Shown here: positions 1 through 8,448 of the stretch, in pieces
How the letters are laid out: each line of letters starts with the position of its first letter
Position numbering within the stretch: position 1 is the first letter of the stretch
Assembly (NCBI GenBank): GCA_963666765.1
Contig: OY762933.1
Coordinates: 2,666,001 to 2,730,000 of the forward strand
Origin: Foliamicus sp963666765
GTDB taxonomy: Bacteria > Pseudomonadota > Gammaproteobacteria > Steroidobacterales > Foliamicaceae
Length of the DNA: 64,000 nucleotides
Direction: 5' to 3'
Notes under the pieces: generated by a model
Database searches by the model: none
Seen by the model: only the letters and a program-made list of their open reading frames with translations
What the model was told of the DNA's origin: nothing
Position numbers and translations under genes: made by a program

Positions 1-1
1 C

Positions 2-841
2 GACATCTTCTGCCCGGCCACCGTAAGTTCGGTAACGGTGGAGTCCGGGCGGGTGAGCGTCAGCGTCCAGGCCGGCTCCGCAGAACCGAAGACGGTCAGG
101 GCCCGCTTGCTGGCGGTCGCGGAAGGCGCGCGCTCGCCGTTGCGCGAACAATTCGGAATTGAAGCGGAACACAGGCAATACCCGCAGGTCGCGCTGACGG
201 GCCTGGCCGAGGTCCGCAAGGTGATCCGGCCGGACACCGCGTGGGAGCGCTTCACCGCCGATGGTCCACTGGCCCTGCTGCCCGCGGGCGGGCGCCGCTA
301 CGGCTTCGTCATCGTGTCGAACCGGGGCGCCGAGAATCTCGGGAAGATGAGCGACGCGGACCTGCTTGCCCATTTGCAGGAACTCATGGGCTACCGCGCC
401 GGTGAGTTCGTGGCGGTGGGGCCGCGCGCCATTTATCCGCTGGCGCTGGACCGGGCGGAGCGGGTCACGGCGCCCCGTTCGGTGCTGGTGGGCGCCGCCG
501 CCAACAGCGTCCATCCGCTGGTAGCCCAGGGATTCAACCTGGCGCTGCGCGACGTCGCGGCGCTGTCGGAAACGCTGGCCGCCGGCGGGCGTCCGCCGGC
601 CGATCCCGGCGATCCGGTGCTGCTGGCGCGCTATGCGGGATGGCGCCGGCGGGACCAGGCCAATGTGGTGCGCTTTACCGACAGCCTTGCGCGGCTGAGT
701 CAGAGCGCCTGGCTGCGCCCGCTGCGCGGGCTGGGCCTGCAGGCGTTCGACGTCCTCCCGCAAGCCAAGCCCCTGCTGGCGCGCTTCGCGCTGGGGCAGG
801 GCGGGCGCATGTCGCGCCTGGCGCGGGGACTCCCGTTGTGA
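2..841 (+). CDS. UbiH-like FAD-dependent hydroxylase, 5' end outside the window
   Basis: The reading frame is open to the left edge of the window, so the N-terminal FAD-binding GxGxxG part is missing. The remainder is the C-terminal two thirds of a UbiH/UbiF/Coq6-type flavoprotein monooxygenase, a family that hydroxylates ubiquinone precursors. Two family motifs are visible but altered. The usual ADGxxSxxR reads AEGARSPLR, and the GD motif reads VGAAANSVHPLVAQGFNLALRD, close to the E. coli UbiH style, which also lacks the Asp. The stop codon overlaps the GTG start of the next hydroxylase (GTGA), so the two are probably co-translated. UbiH is the best guess from the GD-motif style. UbiF or UbiI cannot be excluded without the missing N-terminus. 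Confidence 0.75.
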   Translation, partial: DIFCPATVSSVTVESGRVSVSVQAGSAEPKTVRARLLAVAEGARSPLREQFGIEAEHRQYPQVALTGLAEVRKVIRPDTAWERFTADGPLALLPAGGRRYGFVIVSNRGAENLGKMSDADLLAHLQELMGYRAGEFVAVGPRAIYPLALDRAERVTAPRSVLVGAAANSVHPLVAQGFNLALRDVAALSETLAAGGRPPADPGDPVLLARYAGWRRRDQANVVRFTDSLARLSQSAWLRPLRGLGLQAFDVLPQAKPLLARFALGQGGRMSRLARGLPL

Positions 842-1998
842 GTTCCGCCGGTTTTCAGGCCGCGGTCGCCGGTGGCGGAACCGTTGGCCTGGCCTGCGCA
901 CTCCTTCTTCACCGCCGCTGCGGCTGGCATGTCGCGGTGGTGGAACGCTCACCGCCCCGCGATCGGGAAGGCAGGGGACCGCAACGCGCCCTGACGCTCT
1001 CGCCCGGGGCGGTGGAATTGCTCGCCGAGTGCGGGTTGCCCTCGTCCCCGGGGCATGCGTTTTCGCGGATGGTCGTCTGGCGGGGCGAGGGCCCACCGGC
1101 ATCCGGGAACTCGATCACCTTCGACGCGGCCGAGCTTGGCGTGAAGGCGCTGGGCTGTGTGGCTCACGAGGCGCCCCTGCGGCGCGCACTCTGGGACCTG
1201 GCGGATGATTGTGCGGGGATTCGGGTGTATTCCGGCGCGGAGCTGGCGACCGTGCGAATCGGGGAGGAGTGCGGATACCTCGATCTTGACAACGGCGAGG
1301 AGATCGGCGCCGAACTCCTGGTCGGCGCCGACGGAGCGCAATCGAAGTTGCGCTCGGCGCTGGGGATTGAATTCCATTCCCGCGGATATGGCCAGACCGG
1401 GCTGGTGTTCGAAGCGGATTGCAGCGAGCCCGGTGGGGACACGGCCTGGCAACGCTTTTCCGACGGCGGCACCCTGGCCTTGCTGCCCTTGAGCGAGAGC
1501 CGGATCAGCATCGTCTGGAGCCTGCCCGATGAGCGGGCGGAACGACTCAAGAAGCTCGACGGCGAGGGCCTCAGGGACGCGCTGAACGAGGCCGGCGCGT
1601 CGGTGGCCGGCGAACTCGTTCCCGCTACGCCGATTGCGTCGTTTCCCTTGCGCCGGGGCCGGGCGGCGCAAGCCTGCGGAGAACGCTACGCACTGGTGGG
1701 GGAGGCGGCGCGCACGGTGCATCCCCTCGCGGGCCAGGGGCTCAACCTGGGGCTCGGCGACGCGGGTGCGCTGGCTCGCGTGTGCGGCGAGCAGGGCGAT
1801 GCGCTGATCGGCGATGCCCGGGTGCTGGACCGCTTCGCCCGCGAGCGGGCCCGCTACGGGGAGGAAATGTCACTCGGCATTCACGCCATCAACGCCGCTT
1901 TTGAGGGTGCGTTCGCGCCCCTTGCGGCCCTGGCGCTGGGCGCGGTGGATCGGCTGCCCCCGCTCAAGCGCCGGCTGGCGGCGCGGGCCATGCGCTGA
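838..1998 (+). CDS. UbiH/UbiF/VisC-family FAD-dependent hydroxylase
   Basis: This is a 386-residue flavoprotein monooxygenase of the ubiquinone-hydroxylase family. The start is the GTG that overlaps the upstream stop (GTGA). It is followed almost at once by a dinucleotide-binding fold (AAVAGGGTVGLACALLL), which leaves no room for a later start. A GADGAQSKLR motif in the middle contacts FAD and NAD(P)H. The C-terminal motif VGEAARTVHPLAGQGLNLGL binds the FAD ribityl/phosphate, although the usual GDAAH is GEAAR here. With the coupled upstream UbiH-like gene it probably carries out two ring hydroxylations of ubiquinone synthesis; which positions cannot be told from sequence. Confidence 0.8.
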   Translation: MSSAGFQAAVAGGGTVGLACALLLHRRCGWHVAVVERSPPRDREGRGPQRALTLSPGAVELLAECGLPSSPGHAFSRMVVWRGEGPPASGNSITFDAAELGVKALGCVAHEAPLRRALWDLADDCAGIRVYSGAELATVRIGEECGYLDLDNGEEIGAELLVGADGAQSKLRSALGIEFHSRGYGQTGLVFEADCSEPGGDTAWQRFSDGGTLALLPLSESRISIVWSLPDERAERLKKLDGEGLRDALNEAGASVAGELVPATPIASFPLRRGRAAQACGERYALVGEAARTVHPLAGQGLNLGLGDAGALARVCGEQGDALIGDARVLDRFARERARYGEEMSLGIHAINAAFEGAFAPLAALALGAVDRLPPLKRRLAARAMR

Positions 1999-2001
1999 CG
2001 C

Positions 2002-4803
2002 TTAATCGCCCAGGCTTGCGCGCTCCCACTCGCCGTCGCTGAAGCGCAAGCGCGAACTCGGCCAATAGCCCGGGTCCAGCTTGACCGTGGCGACCTTGGT
2101 CGCTCCGGTAGGCGTTATGCCCTCAACGCGAACGATGGGCGTATCGCCCAGCCGCTGCAGCGCGCCGGTGAACTCGTTCAGGTTGGCCACCGGATGGCCG
2201 TCCAGCCTCGTAATCTGCAGGAAACGGATCGGCAGAAGATAGCGATGGGCGGGCGAGCCGTAGGTGTAGTGCTGGATGGTGACGCCCTGCGGCCGGATCG
2301 CCAGTTGCGCCGCCATGCCGCGCGGAGGGTCCTGAACCAGCGCGCCGGCCCAGAACAATACCTCGCGCAAGCCTTCCCAGCCGAGTTCCACCGTATCGAA
2401 GTTCAGTTCCACCTCTTCGCCGTCGCGCCACACCAGCAACTGGGCCTGCGGCAGGCCGGCGACGGCTCGCTCGACTTCCTGCGGCCGCGTGGCCATCCGG
2501 CCGTTGATCGTCAGCAGCAGGTCGCCTGGTCGCGCATGCCCGGCGGCGGGCGTGCCGGCCACGGTTCGCGAGACCAGCAGGACCTGGCGGCGTTCCGCAT
2601 CGTGCTCTTCCACCCTGAGCCGCCAGTCGTCCGGCAGCCCGCGGCGCAGGGCCACCGACAGCGGCGCCCGTTGCCATTCGATTTCCAGGGAACGCCAGGC
2701 CGCCGCCCGCCGGAGGTAATCGAGCATCACCTGAACATGTTCAATCGGCAGGCCGGCGACGATTTCGTTGGGGCGGTTTCTCGACCCCGAGGCAAAACTG
2801 CTCCACAGCGCCACTACTCTGGACCGGGAATCCAGCAGCACGCCCGAAATCTGCGTGTCCGCATTCTCCACTTCCAGTATTTCCAGGTTGGCCTCGCGAA
2901 ACCCGCCGAAATTCGACGGCGACAGGTTGATGAGTTTCAGGTCCCCGGCTTCGTAGGAGCGGATGACCGGCTCCAGGTCGGGGCGAAAGCCGGCCAGGAA
3001 GATTTCCTCGCCCGTGTCGGGCGGTCCGGGAGCGAAGGCGGCCTCCCGCAGGGGCGTGTCGCCCAGCAGCGCCGGGTCGTACTCGAGCACGGCAAGATTG
3101 TGCACGGGGTGGATGGCGGCGACCCTGGCCGTGACCTCAAGCGTGCCGTTGAAAGTCAGCACCGCGTCGCCGACGGTCTCCGGCACGGTATTGCGGTCCA
3201 CCACCACCCAGCCCCTCTCGGTGTCCACGATCAGGCCGGCGCCGTAATAGTGCTGCCCGTTGACCGCCGACACCACGTACGGCATGTCGAAGCGCACATG
3301 CACGAGCGAAGGCGCTATCCGGCGCAGCCTCGAATCTTCGAACCTGCGCGGCTGCGTCATCCGCGGTTCGGACGGCTTCGCCGGCGGCGCGGACTCAAGC
3401 GGCCGGCACGACCAGTCCTGACTGGCCTCGGCCTGCCGGCAGCGTTCGGCCGCGAACCAGCGGCGGCCGGTGCGGGCGCTGCGCAATTGGTCGGCGCGCG
3501 GGTTGCGCGGCGTGCTGTAGCGGATCTGGGCCACGTCTTCATGTCCCAGCGCCGACAGGGCCTGCTCGACGTCATCCAGCGTGCGCAGGGGCAAACCGTT
3601 GATTTCGCGCAGGATGGATCCGTTCTCGATCGAGGCCAGCCCCAGCAGGTAGCCGGGTTGGGCCACGTAAATGGTGTTCAGCGGCACATTGAAATGGCGG
3701 GCCTGCTGGTATGAGGTCGGGTGCAGGAAAGTCCCGCCGAAGGTGATGTACTCGCGCGGAGTGACTGCGTGCAGGTCGCGTACCTCGACTGCGACTTCCA
3801 TGATGCGGCCCCGGCGCTCGATCAGCAGCGTTACCGGCTGGCCGACGCGCTCATCAAGCACCGTTTCCAGGCGCAGGAAGTCGGGGAACTCCTCATCTTC
3901 AATCCGCAGGAGGATGTCGCCCGGCGTCAACTCGGACGAAGCCGCCGATCCCTGCAGCGTGGAGCGCACGATCAGCAGGCCGGCGCTTTGCGGAAAGGCC
4001 GCGCGGGCGTCGGCCTCGGCTTCCTCTCCCAGCCCCAGCCGGCGCAGTTCGTCGTACGGCAGCTGCTCGAAGGTGGTCAGCAATCCGCCGCGTGGCACCG
4101 GCTTGCCTTCCTGTATGAGGGCCAGTGCCCGGCGGACCCGCTCCAGCGGCAGGAAATAGCTGCTCTGCGCCCGCACCTGGCCACCCGCGTTCAAGGCCAC
4201 GGCGCGTCCTTCGATGTCGATTACCGGGCTGCCCGAGGACCCGCCGGAGGTGCCGGAAGCCGCCTGTATGTAGAAGGTGTTGAAATCGTTGTAGCGGCCG
4301 AAACCGTAGTTGGGGGCGGTCCGGTCAAGGCGCGCGATGGTTCCCGCAAGAATCGAGAACCGTTCGCCCGCATCATTGCCCACCACCCGGATTTCGCGCC
4401 CCAGTTGGGCGCCCTCGGGGGCCAGCTTCAGACCCCGGGGGCTGATGTGGCGCAGGCCGGCCGGATCGTAGCGGAAGAAGCCGAAATCGTGCACGGGATC
4501 GGCATACAGGCGCTCCAGCTCGATTTCCTCCTGGTTGGCGAACAGCGCCTCGCCCCGTACCGGGCCGGTGGATACGATATGCCGGTTGGTGAGGATGATG
4601 CCGCGGCGGGCATCCACCACGAAGCCGGTTCCGTCCAGCAGCGTGTTGGACTCGGTGTCGAAGGGCCGTGTCTTGTTGACTCTCAGGGAAACAACCGAGG
4701 GGCGGATCTGCTCCAGGGTTTCTCGCCAGGCAGCCTCGTTATCCTGCGCCTGCGCGCTCAGGCAAAGCAGCGTCAGTCCCGCCGCCGCCCAGATCAATCT
4801 CAT
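2002..4803 (-). CDS. Double HtrA serine protease with PDZ domains (Nma111/Deg7 architecture)
   Basis: This is a 933-residue exported protease. The chosen ATG follows a GAGGAG ribosome site and opens a clean signal peptide (MRLIWAAAGLTLLCLSAQAQ). The first trypsin-like domain has an intact triad: H75 in ILTNRHIV, D106 in VHDFGFFRYDP and S190 in GGSSGSPV. Two PDZ-like modules follow at about residues 260-440. A second protease-like domain at about 485-700 lacks the triad: the His site reads DRNTVP and no GxSG is present. It is followed by two more PDZ-like modules. This layout matches yeast Nma111 and plant DEG7, and phrases such as VVDA..GIILTNRH and VVGNDAG are shared from memory. It is unlike ordinary DegP or DegQ (about 450 residues). 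It is the last gene of the minus-strand run and overlaps the 3' end of the kinase gene by 65 bp. Confidence 0.88.
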   Translation of the reverse strand: MRLIWAAAGLTLLCLSAQAQDNEAAWRETLEQIRPSVVSLRVNKTRPFDTESNTLLDGTGFVVDARRGIILTNRHIVSTGPVRGEALFANQEEIELERLYADPVHDFGFFRYDPAGLRHISPRGLKLAPEGAQLGREIRVVGNDAGERFSILAGTIARLDRTAPNYGFGRYNDFNTFYIQAASGTSGGSSGSPVIDIEGRAVALNAGGQVRAQSSYFLPLERVRRALALIQEGKPVPRGGLLTTFEQLPYDELRRLGLGEEAEADARAAFPQSAGLLIVRSTLQGSAASSELTPGDILLRIEDEEFPDFLRLETVLDERVGQPVTLLIERRGRIMEVAVEVRDLHAVTPREYITFGGTFLHPTSYQQARHFNVPLNTIYVAQPGYLLGLASIENGSILREINGLPLRTLDDVEQALSALGHEDVAQIRYSTPRNPRADQLRSARTGRRWFAAERCRQAEASQDWSCRPLESAPPAKPSEPRMTQPRRFEDSRLRRIAPSLVHVRFDMPYVVSAVNGQHYYGAGLIVDTERGWVVVDRNTVPETVGDAVLTFNGTLEVTARVAAIHPVHNLAVLEYDPALLGDTPLREAAFAPGPPDTGEEIFLAGFRPDLEPVIRSYEAGDLKLINLSPSNFGGFREANLEILEVENADTQISGVLLDSRSRVVALWSSFASGSRNRPNEIVAGLPIEHVQVMLDYLRRAAAWRSLEIEWQRAPLSVALRRGLPDDWRLRVEEHDAERRQVLLVSRTVAGTPAAGHARPGDLLLTINGRMATRPQEVERAVAGLPQAQLLVWRDGEEVELNFDTVELGWEGLREVLFWAGALVQDPPRGMAAQLAIRPQGVTIQHYTYGSPAHRYLLPIRFLQITRLDGHPVANLNEFTGALQRLGDTPIVRVEGITPTGATKVATVKLDPGYWPSSRLRFSDGEWERASLGD

Positions 4804-5737
4804 AGCCGTAGTTCTCCTCGAATTCCCGCTGCAGGCGCTCTCTATCAAAATGATGGTTCTGCGTTCCCGCGCTGCCCGCCTTGATGGCGCCCAGCAGCGC
4901 CGCCAGCCGCCCTGTTTCTTTCCAGTTCCATCCTCTCACGATACCGTAAGCCAGGCCGGCCCGGAAGGCATCGCCGCAGCCCGTCGGGTCCACGACTTTT
5001 TCGACCCGCGCCGGCGGAATCGCCTCGCAGCGCCCGGAGAGGTAGATCTTTGCGCCCTGCGCGCCTTCGGTCACGATCAGCGCCTGGGTTTCCGCGCAGA
5101 TTCGCTCCCGGCCCCAACCCGTGGCGCGCTTCAGCATTTCCGCTTCGTAGCTGTTGACCGCAACCCAGGCGGCCATGCGGATGAACTCGCGCAGTTCCCG
5201 GCCGTCGAACTTGCCCAGCCCCTGTCCCGGATCGAACAGGAACGGCATTCCCGCCTCGTGCATTTGCGTGGCGTGATCGAGCATGGCCTGGCGGCCGTCG
5301 GGCGAAACAAGCCCCAGTTGCGCGCCCGTGTCCGCCGGCAGTTCCCGGCAGTGCGCGTGGTCCATGGCGCCGGGGTGGAAGGCGGTGATCTGGTTGTCGT
5401 CCAGGTCGGTAATGATGTAGGCCTGAGCGGTGAGCTGATCGGGCAGTTCGCTGACCAGCGCCGTGTCTATCCCGAGTTTCCCGAAACGCAGGCGGTAGGG
5501 GCTGAAATCGCTGCCCGCGGCGGCCAGCATGAGCGGCCTGTCGCCCAGCAGCGCCAGGTTGTAGGCGATGTTGCCGGCGCAGCCGCCGAATTCGCGCCGC
5601 AGTTCGGGCACGTCGAAGGCTACATTGAGAATGTGGACCTTGTCGGGCAGTATGCGTTCGCCGAAGCGCCCGCGAAACAGCATGATGTTGTCGTAGGCGA
5701 GCGAGCCGCAGACGACGGTGGTGAAGGCTGCAGGCAC
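4739..5737 (-). CDS. PfkB-family sugar/nucleoside kinase (adenosine-kinase-like)
   Basis: This is a 332-residue ribokinase-fold kinase. The N-terminal substrate-side motif (VVCGSLAYDNIM) and the GGCAGNIAYNLALLG segment are typical of the adenosine/ribokinase group. The C-terminal signature VVDPTGCGDAFRAGLAYG contains the DTxGxGD-like anion hole and the catalytic Asp. The family phosphorylates sugars or nucleosides with ATP in the cytoplasm. The overall style resembles bacterial adenosine-kinase-like proteins, but the substrate is inferred only. It sits in the minus-strand run between an exported Rossmann protein and the double HtrA protease, and its 3' end overlaps the protease start. Confidence 0.82.
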   Translation of the reverse strand: MPAAFTTVVCGSLAYDNIMLFRGRFGERILPDKVHILNVAFDVPELRREFGGCAGNIAYNLALLGDRPLMLAAAGSDFSPYRLRFGKLGIDTALVSELPDQLTAQAYIITDLDDNQITAFHPGAMDHAHCRELPADTGAQLGLVSPDGRQAMLDHATQMHEAGMPFLFDPGQGLGKFDGRELREFIRMAAWVAVNSYEAEMLKRATGWGRERICAETQALIVTEGAQGAKIYLSGRCEAIPPARVEKVVDPTGCGDAFRAGLAYGIVRGWNWKETGRLAALLGAIKAGSAGTQNHHFDRERLQREFEENYGYEIDLGGGGTDAALPERAGAG

Positions 5738-5780
5738 GGGACCGGCGCCCTCCGCTACTGGACCGGCCGCCTTGCCGGCG

Positions 5781-6572
5781 TCAGGAGGCGCTCAGGGATG
5801 CGAACTCGGCGCCAAAGTCCCCCTGCGGCTCCCCGTCCTCGGCGTGAATCTCGAAGACCCGGTTGAGCGCCGCTTCATGCGCCAGCGCCGAGACGCAGAC
5901 CCGCGCCACGTCGGCGCGCGTGATCCAGATACCCTCCGCGCGGCCGTCGCCCTGCTCGAAGATGACGGTCTGGTTGCCGCCGGGATCGTCACTGAGGCCG
6001 CCCGGACGAACGATGGTATAGGGCACTCCGCTGGCGACCACGGCTTCCTCGCCCCTGCGCTTCCAGATCAGGACGTTGTTGAACATCCGGTTCAGATAGT
6101 GATCGTCGTCGGTCACGCCCCGCGAAGACACCAGCACGTATTGGCCGACCCCGGCCGCCAGCGCTGCTTCGGCGAGGTTTCGCGCACCCTCGAAATCGAC
6201 ATGCTCCGGGGTGTTGTCCGGCCCGCCGCCCGAGCCTGCGGCGGCCGCGTTGATCACGGCCCCGACGCCATCCAGCGCGGCGGCGATACTGGCCGTGTCC
6301 TTGAGATCGCCCGCCACCGCTTCCACGTCCGCGCCCAGGCGCTCGGCGGCCCTGCCCGTGTCGCGCACGAAGGCGCGCACCGCGTAGCCCTGCTTCTTGA
6401 GTTCCGCGACCACCAGCGATCCGGTCCCGCCGGTGGCGCCGGCCACCAGCACCAGCGGCTTCGCGTCCGCCTGGGGCGCCGCCTGCTCCGCGGGAGCCTC
6501 GGCGTTCTGCCCGCAGGCGGCGGCGGTCAGGGATGCCGCCGCCAGGAGGCCAATCAGCTTGAACGCGCGCAT
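5781..6572 (-). CDS. Exported NAD(P)-binding (NmrA/SDR-type) protein, putative lipoprotein
   Basis: This is a 263-residue atypical short-chain dehydrogenase with a Rossmann GATGGTGSLV motif at about residues 46-55, similar to NmrA/NAD(P)H-binding proteins. It starts with an apparent signal peptide (MRAFKLIGLLAAASLTAAAC). The Cys could be lipidated, although the residue at -3 is Ala, so the lipobox is weak. It is a tandem paralogue of the next gene upstream, with the same length and near-identical segments such as VLVAGATG and VPYTIVRPGG or its DYTIVRPGG counterpart. A cofactor-binding fold behind an export signal is odd. Either the protein is tethered outside the cytoplasm without using NADPH, or the hydrophobic segment is only an anchor. 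Confidence 0.75.
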   Translation of the reverse strand: MRAFKLIGLLAAASLTAAACGQNAEAPAEQAAPQADAKPLVLVAGATGGTGSLVVAELKKQGYAVRAFVRDTGRAAERLGADVEAVAGDLKDTASIAAALDGVGAVINAAAAGSGGGPDNTPEHVDFEGARNLAEAALAAGVGQYVLVSSRGVTDDDHYLNRMFNNVLIWKRRGEEAVVASGVPYTIVRPGGLSDDPGGNQTVIFEQGDGRAEGIWITRADVARVCVSALAHEAALNRVFEIHAEDGEPQGDFGAEFASLSAS

Positions 6573-6574
6573 GG

Positions 6575-7366
6575 TCAGGATCCGCTCAGCGCCGCAAATT
6601 CGCCGGAAAAGTCGCTTTGCGGTTCGCCGTCTCTCGCGTAGATTTCAAACACCTTGTTGCGCGCCTCCGCGTGCTCAATCGCTGCCACGCAAACGCGGGC
6701 CACGTCGGCGCGGCTGATGATCATTTCCTCTCCCTGAATGTCTCCCTGCTCGAAGATGATCGTTTGCGTGTTGCCGGACTCGTCGTTCAGGCCGCCCGGG
6801 CGAACGATGGTGTAGTCAATCCCGCTTGCCGCGACCGCCTCTTCGCCCCGGCGTTTCCAGACCAGGATGTTGTTGAACAGGCGGTTCAGGACGTGATCGT
6901 CGTGCGTCGCACCCATTGAGGAGACCAGCACATAATGGCCCACGCCGGCCGCCGCCGCCACGTCGGCCAGGTTTCGGGCGCCTTCGAAATCGACATGCTC
7001 GGGCATGTTGTCGTCCGCCGCCGGGACGCCGGAGCCGGCCGCGTTGACCAGCACGCTCACGCCGTCAAGCGCGGCGGCGATGCTGGCCGGGTCCCTGAGG
7101 TCGCCGACCGCGGCCTCGACGTCCGGCCCGAGCCGCTCGGCGGCCTTCTCCGCGTTGCGCACGAAAGCGCGCACCGGGTAGCCTTGCGCCTGCAGTTGCG
7201 CCACGACCAGCGCCCCCGTCTTGCCCGTTGCGCCCGCCACGAGAACCAGGGGCTTCGCGTTGCCGTCCGCCGCGGATTCTGCCGCCTGCGCGTCGACTGA
7301 TTGCCCGGCCATGACGGTCAGCAGGCAGCCGGCAAGCAAGCCGGAAAGTGATTTGAGTGTGCGCAT
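6575..7366 (-). CDS. Exported NAD(P)-binding (NmrA/SDR-type) protein, tandem paralogue
   Basis: This 263-residue protein is collinear with its downstream neighbour and is separated from it by 2 bp. It has a Sec-type signal peptide ending near AGQSVDAQAAES, with no Cys to lipidate. The Rossmann motif VLVAGATGKTGALVV follows, then an atypical-SDR core (VLVSSMGATHDDH, DYTIVRPGGLNDE). The pair clearly arose by tandem duplication. The family includes NAD(P)H-sensing and epimerase-like proteins; no substrate can be assigned. The gene lies 47 bp downstream of trpS and may be part of the same transcript. Confidence 0.75.
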   Translation of the reverse strand: MRTLKSLSGLLAGCLLTVMAGQSVDAQAAESAADGNAKPLVLVAGATGKTGALVVAQLQAQGYPVRAFVRNAEKAAERLGPDVEAAVGDLRDPASIAAALDGVSVLVNAAGSGVPAADDNMPEHVDFEGARNLADVAAAAGVGHYVLVSSMGATHDDHVLNRLFNNILVWKRRGEEAVAASGIDYTIVRPGGLNDESGNTQTIIFEQGDIQGEEMIISRADVARVCVAAIEHAEARNKVFEIYARDGEPQSDFSGEFAALSGS

Positions 7367-7413
7367 GAAATTCTCCCCATGGATATGCGGGTGCGTATCT
7401 TAACCAAACGGCG

Positions 7414-8436
7414 CTATGCGCGCAGCGAGCGCAGCCCGACCGCCTCGCGGATGTCGCGCATGAGCGGCTCGCTGATTTCGCGGGCCCGCTCCGCGCCGCG
7501 CCGCAACTCGGCTTCGACGTCGCCGGGGTTGGCGATCAGGCGGTCGTATATCTCGCGCCCCGGCGCCAGCAGGGCATCGAGGTATTCGAACAGCTCGTTC
7601 TTCATCTCAGCCCAGCCGATTCCGGCCGCGTAGCGCTCGCGCATGGCCGCGGTCTCCTCGGCGCCGGCCACGGAGCGATACATGTCGAACAGCAGGCTGT
7701 CATCCGGGTCCTTGGGCTCGCCGGGCGCCTGCGAGTTGGTCCTGACCCGCATGATGTATTTGCGCAGTTTTTTCGCGGGGCAGAAAAGCGGGACCACATT
7801 GCCGTAGCTTTTCGACATCTTGCGGCCGTCCGGGCCCACCAGTACCGCGCGGTGCTCGTCGATGTCGGCTTCGGGCACCGTGAGCAGGCGGCCATAGTGA
7901 TGGTTGAAGCGCTGGGCGATGTCGCGCGCCATTTCCACGTGCTGGCGCTGGTCCTTGCCTACCGGCACGCGGTCGGCGTGGAACATCAGGATATCGGCGG
8001 CCATCAGGATGGGATAGCAGAACAGGCCCATCGTGACGCCGCGGTCCGGGTCCGCCACGCCGGCCTCCCGGTTGGCGTCGGTCGCCGCCTTGTAGGCATG
8101 CGAGCGGTTCATCAGTCCCTTGGCGGTCAGCGTCGTGAGTATCCAGGTCAGCTCCGGGATCTCGGGAATGTCCGACTGCCGGTAGAACACCGCCCGCTCG
8201 GTGTCCAGCCCCGCCGCCAGCCAGGCCGCGGCTACTTCGAGACTGGACTGCGCCACTTCGGCCGGATTGCGGTTCTTCACCAGGGCGTGCAGGTCGGCGA
8301 GGAAGAAGAAGCTGCTGCCCCTGGCGTCGCTGCGGCTGGCCCGGACCGCCGGCCGGATGGCGCCCACGTAGTTTCCCAGGTGGGGCGTGCCGGTGGTGGT
8401 GATCCCGGTCAGCGTAATGAGTTTCTTTTCGTTCAT
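7414..8436 (-). CDS. trpS: Tryptophanyl-tRNA synthetase
   Basis: This 340-residue class I aminoacyl-tRNA synthetase charges tRNA-Trp. The HIGH-like motif is TGTPHLGNYVG (HLGN at residues 19-22) and the KMSKS loop is exact at residues 206-210. GLFCYPILMAADILMF and VPVGKDQRQHVEMARDIA are TrpRS signatures around the Trp pocket. The length is normal for bacterial TrpRS. It lies 12 bp downstream of the gamma-glutamyltransferase gene. Confidence 0.96.
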   Translation of the reverse strand: MNEKKLITLTGITTTGTPHLGNYVGAIRPAVRASRSDARGSSFFFLADLHALVKNRNPAEVAQSSLEVAAAWLAAGLDTERAVFYRQSDIPEIPELTWILTTLTAKGLMNRSHAYKAATDANREAGVADPDRGVTMGLFCYPILMAADILMFHADRVPVGKDQRQHVEMARDIAQRFNHHYGRLLTVPEADIDEHRAVLVGPDGRKMSKSYGNVVPLFCPAKKLRKYIMRVRTNSQAPGEPKDPDDSLLFDMYRSVAGAEETAAMRERYAAGIGWAEMKNELFEYLDALLAPGREIYDRLIANPGDVEAELRRGAERAREISEPLMRDIREAVGLRSLRA

Positions 8437-8448
8437 GACGGACGGGAA

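Noticed and set aside
2194..4884. Plus-strand frames opposite the double HtrA gene
   Set aside because: They are shadows of the protease gene; composition is skewed to Arg/Gln/His and no motif is present.
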